DNA of 41,860 nucleotides from a virus, in IMG/VR virus record IMGVR_UViG_3300006929_000035, positions 1 to 41,860 of that record. One strand, given 5' to 3'. A model generated the notes under the pieces. That model was not told the origin of the DNA. It did no database searches and was given only the letters and a program-made list of their open reading frames with translations. The position numbers were made by a program, and so were the translations under genes. Positions 33,246 through 40,498 of the stretch are shown here, in pieces; position 1 is the stretch's first letter; each line of letters opens with the position of its first letter.

Positions 33246-33691
33246 AGATCACTGTTACGCAGAACATGCTCGCAGAGTTAATCATGTCCGAGGTCGAACC
33301 GTTCCGGTCAGATCACGGCGAGCGCAAGGAGCATGTCGCGATGGCATTTTGCCGGGATTGCGGAGGCCGCCCTAACTTAGAGCAGGAAGCGATGATCTGC
33401 GCAATCGAAAAGGCTAACCCTCGGAGCAAACGCCCGGTGATTACTGTCACCGAGTTTCAAGTGCCCGGGTGGGTGTGGGCACTTTACTACGACATAGACA
33501 AATGGGGAGATTGGGGGCGAGAAGGAACGCCTTACATCAGGGCGGGGCGACGCATCATGCAGGAGTTGGAAGCCGAGTACCCCGAGACATTCACAAAGGC
33601 CTACAACACCCTTATAGCCAGAAGCGCTGCTTGGAGGGGTTTGCCGTCCCATTTGCTGCGCTTGCCATACATACCACAGGAGGCTCAATAA
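33242..33691 (+). CDS. Early protein with CxxC, function unknown
   Basis: 149 residues, MKITVTQNMLAELIMSEVEP, ATG overlapping the upstream stop. It has a FCRDCGGRPN pair, a beta segment (RPVITVTEFQVPGWVWALYY) and a helical C-terminus (GRRIMQELEAEYPETFTKAY). Could be a small enzyme-like fold, but no catalytic signature is visible. Confidence 0.6.
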   Translation: MKITVTQNMLAELIMSEVEPFRSDHGERKEHVAMAFCRDCGGRPNLEQEAMICAIEKANPRSKRPVITVTEFQVPGWVWALYYDIDKWGDWGREGTPYIRAGRRIMQELEAEYPETFTKAYNTLIARSAAWRGLPSHLLRLPYIPQEAQ

Positions 33692-33692
33692 C

Positions 33693-34067
33693 ATGGATAT
33701 CAAAGATACAGAGAAGGCCATGCACACGCCGGGACCGTGGACAGCCAGCCCGACCCGAAAGGGCATCCTGGGCGACCCTGAGAGCTACCGACTATACGGC
33801 TTCGCCATCACCGCCGAGGAGCCGAAGATGTACGGAGGGACGCCCGTCGCTCACGTCTCCATCACCCGCAGGTACAGGCTTGTCGAGTGGTCAGACGAGA
33901 CCGAAGCCAACGCAGCCCTGATAGCTGCTGCTCCAGACATGAAGGAGGCGTTGATAGATGTGCTCGACTGGTACGACGAGTGGATGGAGAGCGATGAGCC
34001 AGAAAAACTTGATGTCGAACACTCGATGGACGCGGTTAGAACAATCCTGTCCCAAGTAATGAGGTAA
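33693..34067 (+). CDS. HTPGPW-motif phage protein
   Basis: 124 residues with CAGGAGG upstream. HTPGPW at residues 11-16 and EANAALIAAAPDMKEALIDV in the C-half form the signature of a phage hypothetical-protein family I recall from many dsDNA phages (HTPGPW ... NA.LIAAAP.l.eAL). The family function is unknown to me. Followed by a long-stem hairpin. Confidence 0.8.
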   Translation: MDIKDTEKAMHTPGPWTASPTRKGILGDPESYRLYGFAITAEEPKMYGGTPVAHVSITRRYRLVEWSDETEANAALIAAAPDMKEALIDVLDWYDEWMESDEPEKLDVEHSMDAVRTILSQVMR

Positions 34068-34075
34068 CATACCTA

Positions 34076-34128
34076 CGCGGTCGTCGTTCCTGGAAGTTGT
34101 GCTCCTGTGACGACGACCGCGTTCTGTT
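34076..34128 (+). terminator. Long-stem hairpin, possible terminator
   Basis: CGCGGTCGTCGT (34076-34087) pairs with ACGACGACCGCG (34110-34121) across a 22-base loop, followed by TTCTGTT. Placed nine bases after the HTPGPW gene stop. The loop is long and the U stretch weak, so it may be a processing hairpin instead. Confidence 0.45.
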
Positions 34129-34140
34129 ACCCTCGATTAC

Positions 34141-34452
34141 ATGCTCAAAGCATGTACCAGAGGTTGTGGTGGCTCCTTAATTCGGCACGCGGGCGGCGAT
34201 GTACGCTGCTCGATGTGCGCTCGGCCGCCACAGTCGAAGCAAGATTGCCCGATGTGTGGGTGCATAAACCCCCCTGGGTGCGTGACCCATCGCGTGGGAC
34301 TAGGCTCAGGGAAAGGCAGCATTTTTTCGATCTGCCGTTGGTGCCCCACAAGCCCGAGCATCCGAGTGCCTACGAAAAACAGGCACATTGACCGAGGGAA
34401 TCCGAAACAGAAGGAACGGATCTATCTGGCGCAACGGGCTGCGATTGGGTAG
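34141..34452 (+). CDS. Putative multi-zinc-finger protein
   Basis: 103 residues from ATG 34141. Paired Cys occur four times: CTRGC, CSMCARP, CPMCGC and CRWC, with a further NPPGCVTH; the arrangement looks like two zinc ribbons. No ribosome site is visible and the gene lacks the start-associated sequence, unlike most neighbours, so the start or even the gene is uncertain. The Cys pattern is the main support. Confidence 0.5.
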   Translation: MLKACTRGCGGSLIRHAGGDVRCSMCARPPQSKQDCPMCGCINPPGCVTHRVGLGSGKGSIFSICRWCPTSPSIRVPTKNRHIDRGNPKQKERIYLAQRAAIG

Positions 34453-34465
34453 ACTCATATTTCGC

Positions 34466-34581
34466 GTGGTTGGAGTTGTCTGTCGTAGGTCTCCTCCTCG
34501 ACCACGCAACGCCGGCCGGCTGTTTTGCAAGCAGCCGGGCCGGCGTACCTACGACACCTACGACGTAATGAGGAGATTACG
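34466..34581 (+). promoter_or_regulatory. Complex leader with reverse-complement start-associated sequence
   Basis: The bases 34484-34500, CGTAGGTCTCCTCCTCG, are the exact complement of the recurring GAGGAG-acctacg motif. Downstream are a bulged 13-bp stem (34510-34522 with 34532-34545), two ACCTACGAC copies and GAGGAGattacg before ATG 34582. The reverse copy could pair with the ribosome site of this or other early mRNAs. Confidence 0.6.
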
Positions 34582-34800
34582 ATGCAGTACGACGAAGCGT
34601 TCCACCGAGAGTGTTCTGGCGTTCAAGTGTGGGCGATTCACGAGAACAATCCCGAGCTCGAACACATAGAGATTCACCTACCCGAATCCGTGGGCATAAC
34701 TGTGAGCACCAATGATGATCGACCGCGGATCGTGCTACGTATGTCACCGGATCAGTGGCAAGAGCTTATTCTCCACGCACAAAATCCCCTCCGCTCGTAG
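34582..34800 (+). CDS. Small protein before the initiator gene
   Basis: 72 residues, MQYDEAFHRECSGVQVWAIH. A beta-rich middle (EIHLPESVGITVSTNDDRPR, IVLRMSPDQWQELILHAQ) resembles a small alpha/beta domain. Its TAG overlaps the initiator GTG by one base. Function unknown; co-expression with the initiator suggests a replication link. Confidence 0.65.
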   Translation: MQYDEAFHRECSGVQVWAIHENNPELEHIEIHLPESVGITVSTNDDRPRIVLRMSPDQWQELILHAQNPLRS

Positions 34801-35498
34801 TGGGCAAAGACGTTGAGACGTGGGCCTGGTCCACGTCCGTAGACACGACATCGAAAATTGTGCTTGTCTGGCTTGCGCGCACAGAAACCGAAATGGTTTC
34901 ACGCAGCGGTCCAACCGCAATCGCCGAATTAGCGAACATATCCGTACGCTCCGCTGAGCGCGCATTTCAACGTCTTGAAAACGCGAATTTTATATCGCGA
35001 ATTAAACGTGGAGTTTACGCAATCAAAACCGTCACGAGCGACGGTCCTACCGTCACCAGTGACGGTAAGCGAGAAACCGTCACCAGCGTGGGTCCAGACC
35101 GTCACCAGCGTGGGTTACTCGCGCGCGCAGATCTAAACAACAACAACAACAAGGCAAAACAAGAACAGTTGTTCACTGACTCAGAATGGGTAACGGTTAT
35201 CCATAACAGCACGTGGACGACGACGCAGTTAACGTCACCGCAAATTGCTCAGGTGGAAAAGAAGTACGCGTCGCTCGACCTCGTGGAAACCGCGATGCGG
35301 TGGGAAAACTGGCATAGCGCGGGCAAAGGCAAGCGGCGCAGGCCGAAAGATATTTACCGCAGCTTTACAAACTGGTTACGAAAGGAAATGCAACATGGCG
35401 AAACCAATGCAGGCGCTGGGAGACACTCTGCGATCAGTGGCAAACATAGATTCTCAGGCGATAGCAGACCGCGCGACGCAGGAACCGATTGGGTATGA
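34800..35498 (+). CDS. Replication initiator with N-terminal winged helix (lambda O-like organisation)
   Basis: 232 residues from GTG 34800 (TAGTG overlap). Residues about 15-75 form a winged helix-turn-helix (SKIVLVWLARTETEMVSRSG, IAELANISVRSAERAFQRLE, NFISRIKRGVYAI). Residues 77-105 are a repetitive linker encoded by four iteron-like repeats, followed by an Asn-rich AT-rich spacer (DLNNNNNKAKQ). The C-terminal domain (TAMRWENWHSAGKGKRRRPK, DIYRSFTNWLRKEMQ) is like the helicase-loader-contacting regions of DnaD or O-type proteins. The gene overlaps the DnaC-like loader gene by 104 bases. The role is origin binding and loader recruitment, by analogy. Confidence 0.75.
   Translation: MGKDVETWAWSTSVDTTSKIVLVWLARTETEMVSRSGPTAIAELANISVRSAERAFQRLENANFISRIKRGVYAIKTVTSDGPTVTSDGKRETVTSVGPDRHQRGLLARADLNNNNNKAKQEQLFTDSEWVTVIHNSTWTTTQLTSPQIAQVEKKYASLDLVETAMRWENWHSAGKGKRRRPKDIYRSFTNWLRKEMQHGETNAGAGRHSAISGKHRFSGDSRPRDAGTDWV
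35028..35160 (+). other. Predicted replication origin: four iterons and AT-rich spacer
   Basis: Four 18-bp repeats start at 35028, 35049, 35076 and 35098, spaced 21, 27 and 22 bases. All begin ACCGTCAC; copies 1 and 2 are dyads (ACCGTC...GACGGT, ACCGTCACCAGTGACGGT), copies 3 and 4 are identical (ACCGTCACCAGCGTGGGT). The AT-rich tract 35133-35167 follows. The arrangement inside an initiator gene is that of lambda ori. Function is inferred. Confidence 0.7.
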
Positions 35499-36261
35499 GT
35501 ATGCGTGTGACACGTGCCAGGATTATCTGTGGGTTCATTACTTAAACGAGTACGGAACATGGCCGAAGTTGCACGAGCCGGGTTTCGGCAAGCTAGTTCC
35601 ATGTCCAGACTGCACATCATCGACCGTGGCGCAGGTAGCTGAGGCAAAGACGGCAGGTTTGTTCCGAAAGGCGGGTCTTGAGGGCGTGAACGTGGCTCGT
35701 ATCGACACCTTTGACACGAGCAGGCAGATGCACTCGATGAAAGCACAACAGTCAGCCGAATTAGCGAAACGAGCCACGTTGGATTGGGCAAGTGGTACTG
35801 GTCCAGAATTCCTCGTGCTGACCGGCGGTACTGGTGTGGGAAAAACTCATCTATCGCAGGGCGCTGTCGTACGTGTTATCGAGCGTGGCGACCCGGTGGT
35901 GTACGTAATATGGGCTGATTTCGTTTTCGGACTGCGCCAAAAGCTGGATGAGTCGCACGAGTATATGCGTACACTTCGCGATGCAAAGTATCTCGTGATT
36001 GACGAGATCCTGAGTGCAAGAGACACGACATCGTTTTTGGCCGAGACACTCCAGGATTTGCTCGGTCACAGGACGCACTACAACAAGCCAACCGTGCTCG
36101 CAGGCAATTTGGTTGCCGAGGGCGAGACCCCAAGCGAACGTAAACAATGGTGGATCGACCGTGTAGGAGAGCGGTTTGTATCGAGGATGCAAGACAAAAC
36201 GATGGTCAAAATCGTGGACATGTGGGAGTGCGACGATTTAAGGCCGCAGCAAGGAGATTAG
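35395..36261 (+). CDS. DnaC/DnaI-like AAA+ helicase loader
   Basis: 288 residues from ATG 35395 (weak AAGGAAA upstream, inside the initiator gene). Zinc ribbon near the N-terminus: CDTC (38-41) and CPDC (70-73). AAA+ core: Walker A GGTGVGKT (144-151), Walker B YLVIDEI (199-205) with Asp203/Glu204, sensor-like VLAGNL and an arginine-finger region (DRVGERFVSRM). This matches DnaC/IstB-type loaders, which place the hexameric replicative helicase on the origin. No helicase gene is in the window, so host helicase is the likely partner. Confidence 0.88.
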   Translation: MAKPMQALGDTLRSVANIDSQAIADRATQEPIGYEYACDTCQDYLWVHYLNEYGTWPKLHEPGFGKLVPCPDCTSSTVAQVAEAKTAGLFRKAGLEGVNVARIDTFDTSRQMHSMKAQQSAELAKRATLDWASGTGPEFLVLTGGTGVGKTHLSQGAVVRVIERGDPVVYVIWADFVFGLRQKLDESHEYMRTLRDAKYLVIDEILSARDTTSFLAETLQDLLGHRTHYNKPTVLAGNLVAEGETPSERKQWWIDRVGERFVSRMQDKTMVKIVDMWECDDLRPQQGD

Positions 36262-36262
36262 C

Positions 36263-37141
36263 GTGACCCTACGAGACGAAATGGCAAAGGAAAGGACGAA
36301 GCGTGGGGCAAGTCTTACGCAGCAATACCAAACTGGTGCGCCGATTGCAGCCGCAGTCGAAACGCACATGCGCCGTAAATACGGCGAAAGGAGACCTATG
36401 ACCGACTCGACAGAGGTAATGACGATAACTCGTGAGGACGTAGCTGTGACGCAGCAGGCGTGGGGAGCATTTGCTCCACTGTTCAAGGAAATGGGCCCTG
36501 CTATGCAGCTTGCACGCCTGCACAAGACAGGCTTTGAGCCATATCACATCGACCTGGTACATGGCTCGCTGTACATCAACATCAAGGGTCTGGAATGGCA
36601 TGCAAAACAGAAGCTCGGCGCTCGTTGGGGCCGGCTAGTCACAACGCTGGTGCCCGAAGCTGACAAATTGGCTTACGGAATTGGGCCAGATGAAATAGGT
36701 GTCATTGCGCACTACTACGCTAGGCATCCGATCACGCTGGATCTCGAAGCTGTCCCATCCGAGGAAGGTTTTGGACGGGCTTCCACGAAAAAGGGCCAGC
36801 AGGTAATTGCTGGTTCGGCCATTGAAACTGCACACCCGTACCGGATGGCACAGAAACGTGCGCAAGCTGCATGCCTGCGCAATGTTGCGCCGATCGGAAT
36901 TGACATCGGCACGGCCGACGAGGGAATGGTTCTAGGTGTGGACGTGCCTGAACGCAACATGCTGCCCGAGGCAGAGCTTGTTCAGGAGCTCGATCAGGAG
37001 GAGTCAGCGATCTGCTTCCGAGACGATTGCGAGAACGAGGCTGGGCCTACCGTGGACGGACGAGCAACCTGTGAAACACATGCAGCCGAGGAGATCGCCA
37101 AGATGGTCAACCACACGGAGGCAAAGCAAATGGAGTGGTAA
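36263..37141 (+). CDS. Putative RecT-like single-strand annealing protein (two possible starts)
   Basis: 292 residues from GTG 36263 (AAGGAG upstream), or 247 from ATG 36398, which has the stronger AAAGGAGacct leader. Segment DLVHGSLYINIKGLEWHAK recalls the RecT-type beta core, and ETAHPYRMAQKRAQAACLRN followed by VAPIGI matches the RecT C-terminal pattern P..MA.K.A......lP. A C-terminal CFRDDCENE...ATCETH zinc motif is unusual. It sits between the helicase loader and SbcC/SbcD, as annealing proteins often sit beside exonucleases. Call is tentative; another recombination mediator is possible. Confidence 0.45.
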   Translation: MTLRDEMAKERTKRGASLTQQYQTGAPIAAAVETHMRRKYGERRPMTDSTEVMTITREDVAVTQQAWGAFAPLFKEMGPAMQLARLHKTGFEPYHIDLVHGSLYINIKGLEWHAKQKLGARWGRLVTTLVPEADKLAYGIGPDEIGVIAHYYARHPITLDLEAVPSEEGFGRASTKKGQQVIAGSAIETAHPYRMAQKRAQAACLRNVAPIGIDIGTADEGMVLGVDVPERNMLPEAELVQELDQEESAICFRDDCENEAGPTVDGRATCETHAAEEIAKMVNHTEAKQMEW

Positions 37142-37164
37142 TTCTGAAAACGTGATTTTTTGTC

Positions 37165-37196
37165 GCGATATTTTTATCGCAGTTTGAGGAGAACTT
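37165..37196 (+). promoter_or_regulatory. Hairpin plus start-associated sequence before sbcC
   Basis: GCGATA (37165-37170), TTTT loop, TATCGC (37175-37180), then GAGGAGaactt before ATG 37197. Same leader design as the early genes, but AT-rich. Confidence 0.6.
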
Positions 37197-39116
37197 ATGA
37201 AGATCACCCACATCAATGCGAAAAACCTACGACAGCTCTCGGACGTAAACACTGATTTACCACCTGGGCTATCGCTGGTTGTGGGCGCAAATGATGCAGG
37301 CAAGACAACCTTGCTCTGCATTGCTACACGTTGGGCTCTGTGGGGAGCTCACGCCGTGCCGTCACAGGACAGGCAGGTCACGTACGGTCAAAGCGACATG
37401 AGCGTAAGCGTGACGTTTGAAACTGGGATGAGTCAATACGTGGTGACACGTCGCCTGCACCTGGGTAGTTCAGGTCGCAGCACCGTCGCGTTGAATGTCG
37501 AGTCAACACTTGACGGTGACATAACTGGGGCCACGATTCGAGAGACGCAGGCTGCACTTAACGAGCTTATAGGTACGTACGAGACGTTTCGTATGACAGC
37601 TTACGTGGATCAGGTTGAGGGGCCGGGCGACTTCTTGCGCAGAACTCCTGCGGATCAGCGTGAGGTGCTGCGTGAGATCCTAGATCTTGGTGACTGGGAC
37701 GCTTGGCACGCACGAGCACAGGAGAAAAGTGCTGAGTCCGAGACGTATCTAAACGTAAATGAAGATCGTCTTGCAGCAATGACTGAGGATGTTTCTCACA
37801 ACTTGCCACGGGCACTTGAGCAGCAAAAGGTTGCAAGCCAAACGGCTGCGGATATTGGGAAGCTAATTCAGCCAATAGATTCCAAGCTGTTGGAGTTACG
37901 CGCAGACGCAAGCACGATACATGAACGTCACAAACGCCGTCTTGACCTAGAGCAAGAACACAAGAGCGTTCTTAACAGTATCAACATACAAAAACAGCGT
38001 GTGTACGAGGCGAACGGCCAGGTTCAGAGCGGCTTTGAGCTTCTTTCTGATGCGGCACAGATTGAAAGCATGTACGAAAATCACATGTCGGGCGAACGCC
38101 TTATGACCGAGGCGCGTGAGCATGTGATAAAACAAAACCAGTTGATTGCCTCCCGTAACAAGCAAGCACAACAGGTTGCTGTCAAGTGTCCTACATGTAA
38201 GCAGCCTGTCGTAGAAATGGAGGATTTGTTAGAGGTTCCAGTCGGGTTAAGCGACTGGCTTCGGAAGCCTGATGTAATTGAACTAAAGAAACGCTGGGCG
38301 AATTTACAGGACGCCAAAGCCAACTACGATTTTCACGAGCAGCGGTTCGAGGAAGCGCGTAAAGATTTGGCCGGCTTACAAGAGCAGATCCACGGTGTAG
38401 AGGATCGGTTGCGTCAGAAAGATGATGGACAAGAGGAAGCAGAAAGGTTGCACAAGGAAATACAGAAGTTAGAACGTGAGCAAGCGCAATTACGCAAACA
38501 GTATCAAGCCGCTGCGCAAGAGCAGGGACGGCTTGGAGAGGTGGTGAATCGGCTTCAAACAAATGAAAGGGAAGCTAAGGACCTTTCAATCGACTTGGCG
38601 AAACGTCGAGACGATCATGTCAGTTTAGAACTGACGACGGAAGTGTTTTCGTCCAGTGGTGTGCGTCAACTTATGCTTGACCAGGCGATTCGTGAGCTTG
38701 AAGGCGCTGCCAACGGTGCGTTGGCAGAACTAATGCCGGGCTTTTCAATCCACTTTTCCACACAATCCGCAACGGGTGTGGAAACATTGGAGCAAGGTGT
38801 CCGAACACCGGGGGGATTGCTTGCGTGGCAAGATCTCGGGGGCGCTGCAAGCGTAGCTGTGGCTCTTGCTGTTCGGATCGGGCTAATTGAACTGCTTTCA
38901 AGGTATCGAGGTGTCAAGTACGAGCACATGATCTTAGACGAGGCAGACGCGTGGCTCGTTGGAGAAAGACAGGAGGGCTACATACGATTGCTTGCCAAGC
39001 TGGGCAAAACTATGAACGTGACTGCAATCAGTCACATAGCAAACGTGCAGGAAATTGTGGAACAACGCATTGTTCTCACACCTGGCGTCAACGGAACTGA
39101 GGTAGACCTACGATGA
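37197..39116 (+). CDS. sbcC: SbcC/Rad50-like ATPase subunit (phage gp46 type)
   Basis: 639 residues. Walker A GANDAGKT at 30-37, Q-loop in AYVDQVEG (around 139), two coiled-coil arms (about 170-320 and 355-500), a zinc-hook motif CPTC (331-334), a degenerate signature LGGAASVAVALAVRI (547-561) and Walker B/D-loop HMILDEADAW (577-586). Much shorter than cellular SbcC (about 1000 residues), as usual for phage gp46-type proteins. Dimers joined at the hook act with SbcD to open DNA ends and remove hairpins. The signature is LGGAAS rather than LSGGE. Next gene overlaps ATGA. Confidence 0.9.
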   Translation: MKITHINAKNLRQLSDVNTDLPPGLSLVVGANDAGKTTLLCIATRWALWGAHAVPSQDRQVTYGQSDMSVSVTFETGMSQYVVTRRLHLGSSGRSTVALNVESTLDGDITGATIRETQAALNELIGTYETFRMTAYVDQVEGPGDFLRRTPADQREVLREILDLGDWDAWHARAQEKSAESETYLNVNEDRLAAMTEDVSHNLPRALEQQKVASQTAADIGKLIQPIDSKLLELRADASTIHERHKRRLDLEQEHKSVLNSINIQKQRVYEANGQVQSGFELLSDAAQIESMYENHMSGERLMTEAREHVIKQNQLIASRNKQAQQVAVKCPTCKQPVVEMEDLLEVPVGLSDWLRKPDVIELKKRWANLQDAKANYDFHEQRFEEARKDLAGLQEQIHGVEDRLRQKDDGQEEAERLHKEIQKLEREQAQLRKQYQAAAQEQGRLGEVVNRLQTNEREAKDLSIDLAKRRDDHVSLELTTEVFSSSGVRQLMLDQAIRELEGAANGALAELMPGFSIHFSTQSATGVETLEQGVRTPGGLLAWQDLGGAASVAVALAVRIGLIELLSRYRGVKYEHMILDEADAWLVGERQEGYIRLLAKLGKTMNVTAISHIANVQEIVEQRIVLTPGVNGTEVDLR

Positions 39117-40441
39117 ACAAGACTGATAATCACCGAGTCGTTATTTTAGCTGACACGCATATTGGTGCTGAACGTCGGCCGTGGCTGCGAAAGCTGAACG
39201 GCGGTGGGGAAATAAATCATATCGAATACGATCAACCAGCACAGGAAGCGATGAAGTTTGCGGCCGACCACAACGCAACAACGATTATTGCCGGGGACAT
39301 GTACGATCGGCGTACGCCTACGCCAAGTGATTACGTTCGTGGATCTCAGCTTCAACCGACGCTGGTAGTGACAGGGAACCACGACATTCCAGCAACAGTA
39401 TCTCCAGATGCCTTGTGGAACTACGAGACGGCTGCGGAAGGGCAAGCTATTGCGGCACGTGGTGTAATGCGTGGACAAGTCAGTACAGAACGAATCTTTA
39501 GGACCATTGGTAAACCTATACAAATTGTCGGGTTGCCGTGGCCGCGCTCGGTAGACTGGCCACTTAATCTGCCTTGTACGATTGAAAGTGAAATTTCGCA
39601 AACACGTGAGTTTGTCTTAAATGCTTTGGCCGAGCAATGTGAGCAACTTGATACAAGCCTGCCTGCGCTTCTCGTAGGCCACGCAATGGTGAGTTACGGG
39701 AACACCACACCCGAGGACCCCGGCCTACTGCTGGGCAAGGATGTGGTGCTGCCGTACGAGGCTCTGACGAGTCTCCCGAACATCGGTGGTGTTTACCTGG
39801 GCCACGTCCACGACCCGAGCTCTCCTGCTTACGTGGGTAGCACTCAGCCGACTGACTGGGGTGAGTGGGATCAGGTCAAGAGCTTCACAGTGGTGGACAT
39901 AGTAAAGGCACCCCCTGGTGAGAGTTCGCGAAAGACTAGCTGGCGCACTCAGTCGGCAGACATGGATTCCTATCGGCATCGTTTAGTGCACACCACACAG
40001 GTAAATGGCTGGCTGTACCACACGTACAAGATTCCGTACGAGACTTCGTTGAAGTTAGTTGACTGTGAGTTTGAGTACGAATATCTGTTCCGAGCAGCGG
40101 CTGGAGGAAGGCCTGCGACTGGTTCCTCCTCTTGGCCATCGACGTTCCCCGAGTCCGCTAACTTTCGCTGCACGATAAAGGTTCCAGCAAACGTGTCCGT
40201 GGACCCTGCTGTGATCGCAAATCTACGGATCACCTTAGATCGCCTACGTGTAAGGACCGTAGAAATACTTATTGAACACGAAGCGCAATATACAGCGCGA
40301 GTGGTAACACCCGAGCCAATGGCAACGATGCGCCCTGTAAACGCTATCGAAGTGTGGCTTGAGCAACGCAGCACAGATAGTCACATACGCACACAAGTTG
40401 TGGAGCAAGCTACTCAGATTATGGGTAATTCCAAAGAGTAG
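39113..40441 (+). CDS. sbcD: SbcD/Mre11-like nuclease subunit (phage gp47 type)
   Basis: 442 residues. Five phosphoesterase motifs: ADTHIG (Asp14, His16), GDMYDRR (Asp62), GNHD (88-91), GHAM (His190) and GHVH (His231, His233), in usual order. A C-terminal domain of about 190 residues follows (FRCTIKVPANVSVDP, LRITLDRLRVRTVEILIEHE). Mn-dependent exo/endonuclease acting with SbcC. ATG overlaps the sbcC stop, preceded by GAGGTagacctacg, a variant of the recurring start motif within the upstream gene. Confidence 0.92.
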   Translation: MNKTDNHRVVILADTHIGAERRPWLRKLNGGGEINHIEYDQPAQEAMKFAADHNATTIIAGDMYDRRTPTPSDYVRGSQLQPTLVVTGNHDIPATVSPDALWNYETAAEGQAIAARGVMRGQVSTERIFRTIGKPIQIVGLPWPRSVDWPLNLPCTIESEISQTREFVLNALAEQCEQLDTSLPALLVGHAMVSYGNTTPEDPGLLLGKDVVLPYEALTSLPNIGGVYLGHVHDPSSPAYVGSTQPTDWGEWDQVKSFTVVDIVKAPPGESSRKTSWRTQSADMDSYRHRLVHTTQVNGWLYHTYKIPYETSLKLVDCEFEYEYLFRAAAGGRPATGSSSWPSTFPESANFRCTIKVPANVSVDPAVIANLRITLDRLRVRTVEILIEHEAQYTARVVTPEPMATMRPVNAIEVWLEQRSTDSHIRTQVVEQATQIMGNSKE

Positions 40442-40498
40442 TTTGTAACACTGTCCAGAATGTAGAGAATGACAGTCTAAGCGCGAGGTAGCTATGGA

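Noticed and set aside
34306-34530. Minus-strand frame downstream of the reversed start-associated sequence
   Set aside because: The reversed motif is not next to a start codon on that strand, and the frame is antisense to a Cys-patterned plus-strand frame, so it is not a convincing gene.
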